In this document: positions 25,601 through 32,744 of the stretch, one piece after another
Position numbering within the stretch: position 1 is the stretch's first letter
How the letters are laid out: each line of letters starts with the position of its first letter
Source: an uncultured Saprospiraceae bacterium
GTDB lineage: Bacteria; Bacteroidota; Bacteroidia; Chitinophagales; Saprospiraceae
Reading direction: 5' to 3'
Assembly: GCA_937929945.1 (NCBI GenBank)
Contig: CALFUK010000060.1
Coordinates: forward strand, 1-64,000
Length of the DNA stretch: 64,000 nucleotides
Translations under genes and position numbers: made by a program
The notes under the pieces: model-generated
The model's database searches: none
Seen by the model: the letters and a program-made list of their open reading frames with translations, nothing else
Told to the model about the DNA's origin: nothing

Positions 25601-27760
25601 GGGCAGTCCAGTCTTTCTATCTGAGGAGGCATCCCACTCGTCCATCCTCAGCACTTTATAGTACACATCATTACAGTCAGAATCGTGAGATCCGTCATCA
25701 AATGCTGCTGCGGGCACCTTGGCGACTCCGCCATCATGCTCACCCTCATCACTGATCAGACTGATGACCAGCTCATCTGGGCAGACGGCTACAGGCGGTA
25801 CATGATCCACCACTTCCAAGAGTGTACGCTTAGTGTCTGATCGGTTACCGCAGTCATCTATCGCTACATAGTATATCCAGTATACACCAGGTGATACGCC
25901 ACTGGCTGTCATCATAGCCTGCTCGCCATCAATGGAAAAGACGGTCATCTCCCCAGGAGCAATCTCTCGCTCAGCTACGATTTGCTGCGTGCTGGTATCT
26001 TTCACGGTGATGCTATAGCCAATGTCATGCGTACAGTTGTCATAGGCACTAATGAGCGGTATCGGCACATTAGCCGTACAGTGCCATGGCTCGATGCTGG
26101 TATATAGATGATCTCTGTATTTTCTGATCTTGGGTGCCTTAGTGTCTTTGACTTCAAATATCTGCAGGCACTCATTAGTTGTCTGCTGGCACCAGTCCAC
26201 GATACTCCAGGTCCTGATGACCTTGTGAGATCCGTTAGTCCCTTTACCGCAGATCGCTATCTCGACGTCATCTCGGGCAATGAGTATATTGCACAGGTGT
26301 GTCCCTTCTTGTAGGGGGATGATCACTGGCAGCTCTGCCTCACGCTCTACCTTGACTACTTCTTCAGTGATGACCTTGGTGACTACGGGCAGAAATATCC
26401 ATTCATCATTGATGTATAATTTTTGTACGACCGTATCCACTGGCACTTCTCTCCAGATGAAGGAGTCGATTTTCACCGTACCCATTTTTCGTTTTCCTGT
26501 CTTGATGTGAGGATAGGCATTCACAATGGCCGCCGAGTCTGATATCGTCTCTTTGAAATAATGATATAGAGAATCAGGATCGCTGCTCTGCTCGCAAGAG
26601 ATTTCAAAGCCAGACTCTGCGCAGTCCACCACCTCCAGATCGAGACTGGTGAAACTAAAATTTTGTTCAAATATCTTATGCTCTGTCTTGATGCCATGAT
26701 CCATGATAGCCACATACCACTGCCTCACGCAGACATTATTATCCAGTATCGCATCGCAGTCGCCTGAGAACTTGAGGCTGTATGTTCCTCTGGCATCAGG
26801 GTGTGATGCTTTTACTAAGAGCTTGGCTCCTTCCGCGATGGGCGCAGGGAGAGTATTGGCGATCGGCGTGGCTATGATATTCCCCGCAGTAGTCATGGTG
26901 TAAGTGTATACCTGCAGTGTGGCTTCTATCCATTCTATTGATCCACCTGGACCGTGTATGGCATACTTCAGGTCGCTTTCTACATCGAGCATCAGATTAC
27001 AGTTAGCTACGTTAGGGGCTACGTGTAGATCCGCTCTCCAGTCGCTGTAGTCTACTCCGTTCAGCCGATTCAGCGGAAAGAGGCCTGTCTCAAAGTGCTT
27101 AGCCTCATCCAGCAGTAGGTCATCATCAAAATCATCTGAGATCTCATCTGATATCGTAGAGTAGTACGTACCCGTATTCTTATCCTCACAGTCTGGCAGT
27201 TGAGTGAAGTGATCCTTGAAGTACATGTTATAGTGTAGCTGATCACAGGCATTGCTCAGCTCGGGATTCAGTCCCCAGCTGGCAGTGTATTCATCACTAT
27301 CCAGTACATCATGTACTTCAGAACAAGTGAAGGTCCATGTCGATTTTGGCTGATTGACTATTTTAGGAGCCACCTTACTTTCGATGGTGACGACACCCCA
27401 GCAGCTATTGCCACAATCATTTCCAATGCTGTAGTTATGAGAACCAAATATCTTCTCACTCTTCCATCCTGGCATGCCTGACCCATAGGCCGAGAGCGGA
27501 AAGTCTTCAATACCTAAGGAAGAAATAGAGATGGTAAAATTTTCATTTGGATCATTCTTCTGGCGCAGTGTATCACCCTCCAAGAATAAGTCAGCATGAA
27601 GCAGATAGTCACACTCGAAATCAAGGGATATCTGGATTTCATTCTCACACGACATCGTCGGGCACTCTACCTGACTGAATAAGTCAGACATCATCCCACT
27701 GATGGTTAACATCACTACAACACAGATGAGGCTCTGAATTGATAAACCGGCTTTTGACAT
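22676..27760 (-). CDS. giant secreted multidomain protein with dockerin-like, cohesin-like and T9SS type A domains
   Basis: A 1694-residue exported protein (hydrophobic signal around residues 6-30). The long body (about 30-1290) alternates Ig/HYR-like modules with a recurring motif of the form KVIRTWSIVDWC / KIIKRWTVIDWC and Cys-rich spacers such as AVCPDELVISL. Near 1295-1350 is a CarboxypepD-like fold (ITGSLRTPTGSMIESADI). A dockerin-type pair follows at about 1350-1405: DGDYLNGVSTLD and GDINNDQKLTASD are calcium-loop-like. About 1480-1590 resembles a cohesin-type beta sandwich, and the last 85 residues are a T9SS type A sorting domain (FQNQPNPFSKSTAIGF ... GIYYYQL). Likely a surface adhesin or matrix scaffold. 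A 1630-residue paralogue lies at the other end of the window; both are followed by four tandem terminator hairpins. Confidence 0.85.
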   Translation of the reverse strand: MSKAGLSIQSLICVVVMLTISGMMSDLFSQVECPTMSCENEIQISLDFECDYLLHADLFLEGDTLRQKNDPNENFTISISSLGIEDFPLSAYGSGMPGWKSEKIFGSHNYSIGNDCGNSCWGVVTIESKVAPKIVNQPKSTWTFTCSEVHDVLDSDEYTASWGLNPELSNACDQLHYNMYFKDHFTQLPDCEDKNTGTYYSTISDEISDDFDDDLLLDEAKHFETGLFPLNRLNGVDYSDWRADLHVAPNVANCNLMLDVESDLKYAIHGPGGSIEWIEATLQVYTYTMTTAGNIIATPIANTLPAPIAEGAKLLVKASHPDARGTYSLKFSGDCDAILDNNVCVRQWYVAIMDHGIKTEHKIFEQNFSFTSLDLEVVDCAESGFEISCEQSSDPDSLYHYFKETISDSAAIVNAYPHIKTGKRKMGTVKIDSFIWREVPVDTVVQKLYINDEWIFLPVVTKVITEEVVKVEREAELPVIIPLQEGTHLCNILIARDDVEIAICGKGTNGSHKVIRTWSIVDWCQQTTNECLQIFEVKDTKAPKIRKYRDHLYTSIEPWHCTANVPIPLISAYDNCTHDIGYSITVKDTSTQQIVAEREIAPGEMTVFSIDGEQAMMTASGVSPGVYWIYYVAIDDCGNRSDTKRTLLEVVDHVPPVAVCPDELVISLISDEGEHDGGVAKVPAAAFDDGSHDSDCNDVYYKVLRMDEWDASSDRKTGLPIACEDADATIYERDKNGIIIDSSALVYFDDYVKFCCADDSVTVVLRVFDQDPGDGPIAPDDYVGNYNDCMILVTTKKQLPQLKICAPARHTDCLDDLHDMSKMGMPEIENGCDEHNMIYKDVEYGDPSCGTGRIIRSWYFDQNHNGTVDAEEHHMCDQEIYLDGQKFDPTTIKWPKHYTGDWVRGIHRSKDEYGYCQEKAAQVDLGEAVNCTDEIELCAPEWAAVDCGLIGHNVDIDTIHAGNGSSCSKIIKRWTVIDWCHYDPNTYHAGSNHKNELFEAVQDNCDTTGCIAQQEYGTYYRYARVKGHAGQDSAAIVWDGYYSWEQVIKVVDETVPVIDPGVTIDADLSGESCQGSITINKHAEDSGCVSLLKWDIQILNYEGEIVSQHTASGSDISWEVDHVGSGEYTVKYLVSDGCQNVATAEDTYIARDSREPTPYCLSGVSTAVMETDGKATIWASDFNIGSYDNCDEAEDLRFTLSDIHPDDDPDFIVERGSSAVTYSCADLDGAATRTLDLTMYVWDRSGNRDFCSVYFRIDDTDDDCNVINNPPANDPDDASDQPGAGEEPEVAALITGSLRTPTGSMIESADIIINSALPGYPKVYNSDSGLYAFDDNPLSMNYIIKAEKDGDYLNGVSTLDLVLIQQHILGLQSFDDPYKVIAGDINNDQKLTASDVVLLRRLILGLITELPANSSWRFINAENQFADVNSPWPFVEQIVIDALNANLSAQDFIGIKVGDVSGNASGSQLQKSKSRSSSDLTQLTIQDVSVTSGQEYIVDIELEDQSSLYGLQFALDIQDMSVVELRSASIDVTADHYHVSGGRLYVSWHEASEQTIEGPLFQLVLRADKSGRLSESIKISPSGILAEAYVDYPIKKSGLTLSFVAEDAKFELFQNQPNPFSKSTAIGFSVPTDMVLAFSVMDVSGRVVYSQQSGYQKGYHEITIVRDLFQSNGIYYYQLTGENYSSTKKMLFIP

Positions 27761-28213
27761 AAGCTTGAGTTTAAATTAATAAATCACAAAAAGTGATAGA
27801 GCGCTATTAAAAAGGAACAGCGATACTTGATAACTATTACTTGATAATAGCGACTCGTATCAATGGGGGGATTATACTGATAAGGGATTACTCACAGAGA
27901 GGCAGAAACCATGCTACAGCGGATCTTTGGCTTGGGTAATTTTCAGATTGAAATAAGACACATAAAATATTTTAATCATATCATTTTCATAGATCGCTGA
28001 TAAATAGCTGATTACGCAGTTAAATTATTTGATATGACGATTATAAATATGTGTGTTTTAAAGGGCTAAAAGTCTGTCTCGGTAGAATACTTACAGTCTC
28101 CTAATTTTAAATAAGTCAGATTTTAGTTAGTTATTTGATTCGATAGCAGGGCACTAATTCACACTTTATAATTACATAATTTTACATTAAATTACATTTT
28201 TACAACTTTATCG
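27761..28213. promoter_or_regulatory. divergent upstream region of the giant gene and the toxin-antitoxin pair
   Basis: About 450 bp, strongly AT-rich. Just upstream of the giant gene is an inverted repeat CGCTATTA (27802-27809) / TAATAGCG (27845-27852) enclosing a direct repeat of ACTTGATAA, which could form a leader hairpin or a protein site on the minus strand. No consensus minus-strand TAnnTTTG was found. No small gene is apparent. Confidence 0.4.
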
Positions 28214-28221
28214 TATATTTG
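28214..28221 (+). promoter_or_regulatory. -7 promoter box of the toxin-antitoxin operon
   Basis: TATATTTG fits the Bacteroidota -7 consensus TAnnTTTG and lies 28 bp before the toxin start; a T-rich stretch (28195-28200) is at the -33 distance but lacks a clear TTTG. Confidence 0.55.
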
Positions 28222-28248
28222 CGTTACTAAGAATAATTATTTTGATGA

Positions 28249-28605
28249 GTGATGCAAGAAGCTAAGGAAGTAGACGTATTTCTAAGAGAATTCAAGCTCA
28301 AAATGCAGATCTGGGATGTGCTATTCCTTAGCAGAAACAAGAATATCCAGACATTGGCAGAGTTGGAAATCACACCTGCATACCGCATAAAGGTTTTGGA
28401 AACACTAATCAATAAAGACTATGCTCAAGGCCCGCTTAGAGATGAGATGTTGAATGGCGCAGACATGTGGGTCTTCGGAAAGATGATCAAGGGTAAAGAG
28501 GTGTATATCAAAATCACACTTGGAAAGCCAAATACCAGCGTGATCTGTATTTCTTTCCACACTGCTGAATACCCTATGAGCTATCCATTAAAACGAGACC
28601 TATGA
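28249..28605 (+). CDS. MqsR-family toxin of a type II toxin-antitoxin system
   Basis: A 118-residue protein. The C-terminal half, MWVFGKMIKGKEVYIKITLG followed by VICISFHTAEYPM, matches the conserved core of proteins annotated as MqsR-family toxins in Bacteroidota; MqsR is a RelE/YoeB-fold ribonuclease that cleaves mRNA at GCU. The N-terminal part (FLREFKLKMQIWDVLFLSRNKN) is helical. The gene starts at the first ATG in frame, just after a TATATTTG promoter box, and its stop overlaps the antitoxin start by four bases (ATGA). Toxin-first order agrees with mqsRA. Catalytic residues were not individually identified. Confidence 0.8.
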   Translation: MMQEAKEVDVFLREFKLKMQIWDVLFLSRNKNIQTLAELEITPAYRIKVLETLINKDYAQGPLRDEMLNGADMWVFGKMIKGKEVYIKITLGKPNTSVICISFHTAEYPMSYPLKRDL

Positions 28606-29606
28606 AAAGCCCTGTAACTGGCAAACAAATGAAACTCACTAAAAAGGAATCTTCACTGACTTATAGGAAAGAAGAATTCTCTTACTGCAGTCATACATAC
28701 CTGTGCGAAGACTCTGGAGAGCAATTTAGCTCGACTGCCTTAGACGAATTGAACCTACTGCAAGTGCATAATCAATACAGGGATAAACACAACCTTCCAT
28801 TTCCTCAGGAAATAAAGGACATCCGACAAAAATATGGTTTAGCAGCATCTAAAATGTCAGAGATCTTGGGCTTAGGAATTAACAGCTATCGGAACTATGA
28901 AAATGGAGAAGTCCCTTCTAATGCAAATGGCAGGCTGATCCAAATGATAAATGACCCAAGAAAGTTTAGGGACATCGTAGATCTATGCGAGACTCTTTCT
29001 TCAAATCAAAAATCTCGGTTAATTGTCAAAATAAATGCAATGATCAATGTATTAACCGAAAATCAATTCTTCAATAGCATGGAGACGTATCTATTTGGCA
29101 GTAAGCTTCCAGACTCTTTAACAGGATACGTAAAACCAAATTTTTATAAATTAACTGAGATGGTTAAATTCTTTGCAGAAAGATTAGCGCCTTGGAAAAC
29201 TGTGCTAAACAAGCTTCTATTTTATTCAGATTTCCTCGCTTATCGATCCCAAGCTTATTCAATGAGCGGAGTACGCTATAGAGCCATTAAGATGGGACCA
29301 GTACCGAATAACTATAATAGCATTTACGAATTCATGTACAATCAAGGCCATATCGACATCATCAACATTCCATTCTCTGATACCGTCTTTGGATATAAAT
29401 TTAAACCATCAAAAGAGAAAGAATTCCAAGCAGATATCTTCTCTGCCACAGAAATGGATGTCTTACATAAGGTCGCTGAAACGTTCTCAAAGATGAATAC
29501 CAATCAAATCATCGAGTTCAGTCACAACGAGAAAGCCTGGAAAGAAAATGAACATTCAAAGAAATTGATCAATTATAAATATGCTTTTGATATAGAGCAG
29601 ATATAG
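28602..29606 (+). CDS. antitoxin with MqsA-like HTH and SocA/Panacea (DUF4065) domain
   Basis: A 334-residue fusion. Residues 1-55 carry a zinc-ribbon-like start (SPVTGK, later CSHTYLCEDSGE) in the place of the MqsA metal domain, but with fewer Cys than canonical MqsA. Residues 65-130 are an MqsA/YgiT-type helix-turn-helix (EIKDIRQKYGLAASKMSEIL, LGINSYRNYENGEVPS). Residues about 180-330 are a SocA-like Panacea/DUF4065 domain (TEMVKFFAERLAPWKTVLNKLLFYSDFLAY ... YRAIKMGPVPNNYNSIYE). Panacea domains neutralise many unrelated toxins by direct binding, and the HTH should autorepress the operon. It overlaps the toxin gene by four bases. Confidence 0.85.
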   Translation: MKSPVTGKQMKLTKKESSLTYRKEEFSYCSHTYLCEDSGEQFSSTALDELNLLQVHNQYRDKHNLPFPQEIKDIRQKYGLAASKMSEILGLGINSYRNYENGEVPSNANGRLIQMINDPRKFRDIVDLCETLSSNQKSRLIVKINAMINVLTENQFFNSMETYLFGSKLPDSLTGYVKPNFYKLTEMVKFFAERLAPWKTVLNKLLFYSDFLAYRSQAYSMSGVRYRAIKMGPVPNNYNSIYEFMYNQGHIDIINIPFSDTVFGYKFKPSKEKEFQADIFSATEMDVLHKVAETFSKMNTNQIIEFSHNEKAWKENEHSKKLINYKYAFDIEQI

Positions 29607-29677
29607 CATTCAGTAAAAAATCATTGTCATAAAGAATACTCAATGTAGGGTCCAAACTGATAAGAAAAAGTGCATCC

Positions 29678-30142
29678 TCACCCCCGCATCTGAGCCCCAA
29701 AGTGCTGGACCCAATAATCACCCACACGAGAGATGCCCATCTCCACCATATTTTGATTCATGATCATCTCACAGTGCGTGGGACTATTCAGCCAGTCTTC
29801 TATGACTTGCTCCCAGGTGGTCTGCCCTGTGGCGATGTTTTCTCCGATGTGCTGCCAGTTGTACCCAAGCTCATCCAGGCGATCACCCACACTTTTGCCT
29901 TTGCGAGAATAGTGAGAGAAGTACTTGTGACGTTTCATGTCCGAGGCGTGACGTCTGGCAGAAGCTTCTAATTGATCACTCCATTGTAGTGCTCCAGCTG
30001 GCGCCATGATTTTATTGCCACATTGACATCCTTTAGCTCTTATCTCATTGACTTCTTGCAGCATGTCATGCTTAAATAGCTTGACATCTGTCTGGCTATT
30101 CAGAACTAAGATTAAGGTAATCAGATATAGGACTGTATGCAT
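29678..30142 (-). CDS. secreted CAP (SCP/PR-1) domain protein
   Basis: A 154-residue protein that is a signal peptide (MHTVLYLITLILVLNSQ) plus one CAP domain. Motifs: MLQEVNEIRAKGC, ALQWSDQLEASARRHASDM, YFSHYSRKGKSVGDRL, the CAP tetrad signature GENIATG near residue 100, and WLNSPTHCEMIMNQNMVEMGIS with VQHFGAQ at the end. The two His and two Glu that form the CAP cavity are present. Bacterial single-domain CAP proteins are exported and of unknown function, perhaps lipid- or peptidoglycan-associated. Confidence 0.88.
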   Translation of the reverse strand: MHTVLYLITLILVLNSQTDVKLFKHDMLQEVNEIRAKGCQCGNKIMAPAGALQWSDQLEASARRHASDMKRHKYFSHYSRKGKSVGDRLDELGYNWQHIGENIATGQTTWEQVIEDWLNSPTHCEMIMNQNMVEMGISRVGDYWVQHFGAQMRG

Positions 30143-30360
30143 ACTTCTAAGAACGCGATAAATGGGAAGAAATTTCTGTCGCGCATTGTTAAACTTCTGT
30201 TACACATGTTGGAAGAATTAGAAGTACTAAGTAAGTAGCTATTTCTTATTAAGGCATTATTGTCAGGTTGCCGCCAGATCATTTGCAAAGTTGGGCTTAC
30301 ATTTATCATCGCTTAGCAATTGTATCAGAGAGCAAAGAAAAGATAAGCATAGATCAATCA

Positions 30361-31200
30361 ATGAAACTAACATACTCCAGCATCAAAGACGAAGACTTAT
30401 TCGTGATGACTAATTTTGACTGCACTGAATCCCAGCACTTACTATATGCAGCTGGTCTATATAAGATCTTGTGGTGTAAAGGGAGCTCTATCAAGCTAAA
30501 GGTAGATGGCTATGAAGTATCCTTAAAGAAAGATCATGTGATCTTCTGCACACCGCTGAACGTGATGGAGATTCCAGAAGGTCACGATGACCTGGTATCC
30601 TATGCCTTCAATAAAGAATTCTTCTGCATCCAGACTCATGATGATCAGGTATCATGCAATGGCTTTCTCTTCTTCGGGTCCTCTCAACCACAAATCGTCT
30701 AGCTTACTAAAAAAGAAAAGCAACACTTTGCTACACTGCAAGTCTTTTTCGCAAAAGACTTCTTAGTGAAAGATCATCTGCAGGGAGAGCTGCTGCGGTC
30801 ACTCTTGAAAAGACTCCTGATCCTCTCCACCCGGATGCTAAAAAACCAACTGCCAAAAGCTGATGTGGCTAACTCACAATTAGAAACCATCAGGCAGTAC
30901 AATCTACTCGTAGAGCAGCACTTCAAAGATAAACACGCCGTCAAAGACTACGCTGATCTACTCTTCAAAGCACCCAAGACGCTATCGAATCTATTCAAAA
31001 ATTATGGCGACAAGTCTCCGCTCACTGTCATCAATGACCGCATATTGCTCGAGGCCAAGAGACAACTCCTGTATTCTGACAAGTCCATAGAGATGATTTC
31101 CCAAGATTTGGGTTATCATGAGGCTGGCCACTTCTCTAAATTCTTCAAAAAGCACACGGGCCTGACTCCCAGCAACTTCAGAATAGAAAGACGCTCCTGA
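30361..31200 (+). pseudogene. AraC-family regulator interrupted by an in-frame amber codon
   Basis: A sensor-like N-terminal half (30361-30699, ending CNGFLFFGSS then QIV) is followed by TAG at 30700-30702, and the same frame continues without shift through LTKKEKQHFATLQVF to a complete AraC helix-turn-helix pair ending at 31200 (LLFKAPKTLSNLFKNYGDKS, SIEMISQDLGYHEAGHFSKFFKKHTGLTPSNFR). Read through, the protein has 279 residues, normal for the group; homologues I remember have an ordinary residue at the TAG position. TAG is used as a normal stop by other genes here, so this is a nonsense mutation, or a sequencing error, rather than recoding. A later ATG at 30766 could still express a DNA-binding fragment of 144 residues. 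Confidence 0.8.
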
Positions 31201-31402
31201 TTTAGTGTATCATATATGTATTATGTCAACACTCTGCGCAAGCGTCTTACGCAGATACTTCTAAATTCATTAAGATAGCTCTCAGCCCCTCCCAAACACA
31301 CAAAGGGAAAAATGTACTCTTCTCAGGGAATAATGGACATGCTACATGAGTCTCCCTTCATACATCTTTGCCCCATCAATTAAAGAAAATATTTAAACCT
31401 AC

Positions 31403-31684
31403 GAAACGTCTATGACGTTGATAATTAATACACCCAAGTGGATGATAAATCCTTAGTTATTTGCTGATTGGCACTTCGCCTTGAAATTTAAACCTATGAA
31501 ACGTCTATGACGTGGATAATTAAGACACCCAAGTGGATGATAAATCCTTAGTTATTTGCTGATTGGCATTTCGCCTTGAAAATTTAAACCTACGAAACGT
31601 CAATGCCGTAGATAATTTAGACAACCACATGGAGCCTCTACTTTAATTATTTACAGATTGGTATTTCGTCAAAAATTTAATATT
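31403..31684 (+). repeat. triple 94-bp-type repeat, array B
   Basis: Copies start at 31403, 31498 and 31594 (95 and 96 bp apart). The first two closely match array A (GAAACGTCTATGACGT, CACCCAAGTGGATGATAAA, TTTGCTGATTGGCA); the third is diverged. The end of the third copy, CAAAAATTTAATATT, runs directly into the ATG of the cupredoxin-like gene, so the array forms its 5' untranslated region or promoter. The stretch 31201-31402 before it holds nothing recognised. Confidence 0.88.
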
Positions 31685-32653
31685 ATGAAATTGAATATTG
31701 CAAAATTAATCGCTGTCATCTTTATCGCACTACTCTATACACAGATGAGTGCTCAGACACAAAACATCAAACTCATACAAGAGCCAGGTGTCTTTACCAC
31801 AACATCACTGGAGCTCACTGAGGGAGACTACCAGTTTGAGATTGCTAATCAAGGTGTCGGTCATGAGGTCGGATTCGTCTTAGTTCCCAAGGGAAAATAC
31901 GACGCTGCTCACCACATCAAGGAAGCCTACGTCACGGCTGCAGTACCAGCAGGTAGCTCATCCCTAACAAAAGTAGTATCTCTAAGTACTGGAGAATACG
32001 AATACTTCTGCCCGCTGAACCCCACTGCTAAATACCCACTGACAGTGGCTGATGGCGTGAAGAATGTCAAACTGACACAAACACCAGGGAAATTCCAAAA
32101 CGAATCAGTATCGCTGGGTGAAGGCCAATACCAATTTGAGATCATCAATGATGGTGTCAATCATGAAGTAGGATTCGTGTTGGTGCCTAAAGGTAAATAT
32201 GACGCAGCTGATCACATTAAGGCTGCCTACGTTAAGACACCCGTAGCGCCTGGCAAATCATCACTAACCAGTGTGGTCAATCTTTCTGCAGGTGAGTACG
32301 AATATTTCTGCCCACTCAATCCAACTGAGAAATACCCGCTGACCGTATCAGATAAGGTGCAGTCCGTCAAGCTGACACAGACTCCAGGTAAGTTCGCTAA
32401 CGAAGTCGTCAGTCTATCAGCAGGCCAATACCAGTTCGAAATCGTAAACGATGGTGTCAATCATGAAGTCGGCTTCGTACTAGTGCCTAAAGGTAAATAT
32501 GACGCAGCTGATCACATCAAAGCTGCCTATGTGAAGGCTCCTGTAGCTAAAGGCACCTCTTCACTGACGGATGTCGTGACGCTATCGGCAGGATCATACG
32601 AATATTTCTGTCCGCTCAATCCGACTGAAAAGTATGCCTTGGAAGTTAAATAA
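31685..32653 (+). CDS. secreted protein of three tandem cupredoxin-like domains
   Basis: A 322-residue protein. ATG at 31685 gives a clear signal peptide (MKLNIAKLIAVIFIALLYTQ); the frame opens earlier at 31658 but inside the repeat. The mature part is three near-identical 100-residue domains, 300 bp apart in DNA, each running from VKLTQTPGKF... through GQYQFEIVNDGVNHEVGFVLVPKGKYD to GEYEYFCPLNPTEKYPL. This is a plastocyanin-like fold: His in NHEVGF and Cys in YFCPLNPT correspond to two type 1 copper ligands, but the His and Met that normally follow the Cys are absent. It may bind copper atypically or not at all. Recent duplication is evident from high identity. Own terminator downstream. Confidence 0.85.
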   Translation: MKLNIAKLIAVIFIALLYTQMSAQTQNIKLIQEPGVFTTTSLELTEGDYQFEIANQGVGHEVGFVLVPKGKYDAAHHIKEAYVTAAVPAGSSSLTKVVSLSTGEYEYFCPLNPTAKYPLTVADGVKNVKLTQTPGKFQNESVSLGEGQYQFEIINDGVNHEVGFVLVPKGKYDAADHIKAAYVKTPVAPGKSSLTSVVNLSAGEYEYFCPLNPTEKYPLTVSDKVQSVKLTQTPGKFANEVVSLSAGQYQFEIVNDGVNHEVGFVLVPKGKYDAADHIKAAYVKAPVAKGTSSLTDVVTLSAGSYEYFCPLNPTEKYALEVK

Positions 32654-32679
32654 GATCCACCCTTTACAATTGTATCAGC

Positions 32680-32717
32680 GGCCATATCAATCTGAGTATT
32701 GGTATGGCCCTTTTTTA
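32680..32717 (+). terminator. intrinsic terminator of the cupredoxin-like gene
   Basis: GGCCATATCAAT (32680-32691) pairs with ATTGGTATGGCC (32698-32709) with one G-T pair, followed by six T. Confidence 0.88.
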
Positions 32718-32744
32718 TTGTCGTGACTTTATAGTAGTGATGAA

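Noticed and set aside
24668-25624. Several long plus-strand open frames (65 to 165 codons) inside the giant gene
   Set aside because: They lie antisense to a coherent multidomain protein with signal peptide and sorting domain, share no domain and have no promoter. They are by-products of codon use in the opposite strand.
30361-31200. Amber codon reassignment
   Set aside because: Several intact genes in the window end with TAG, for example the genes ending at 6580 and 10315, so TAG is an ordinary stop.
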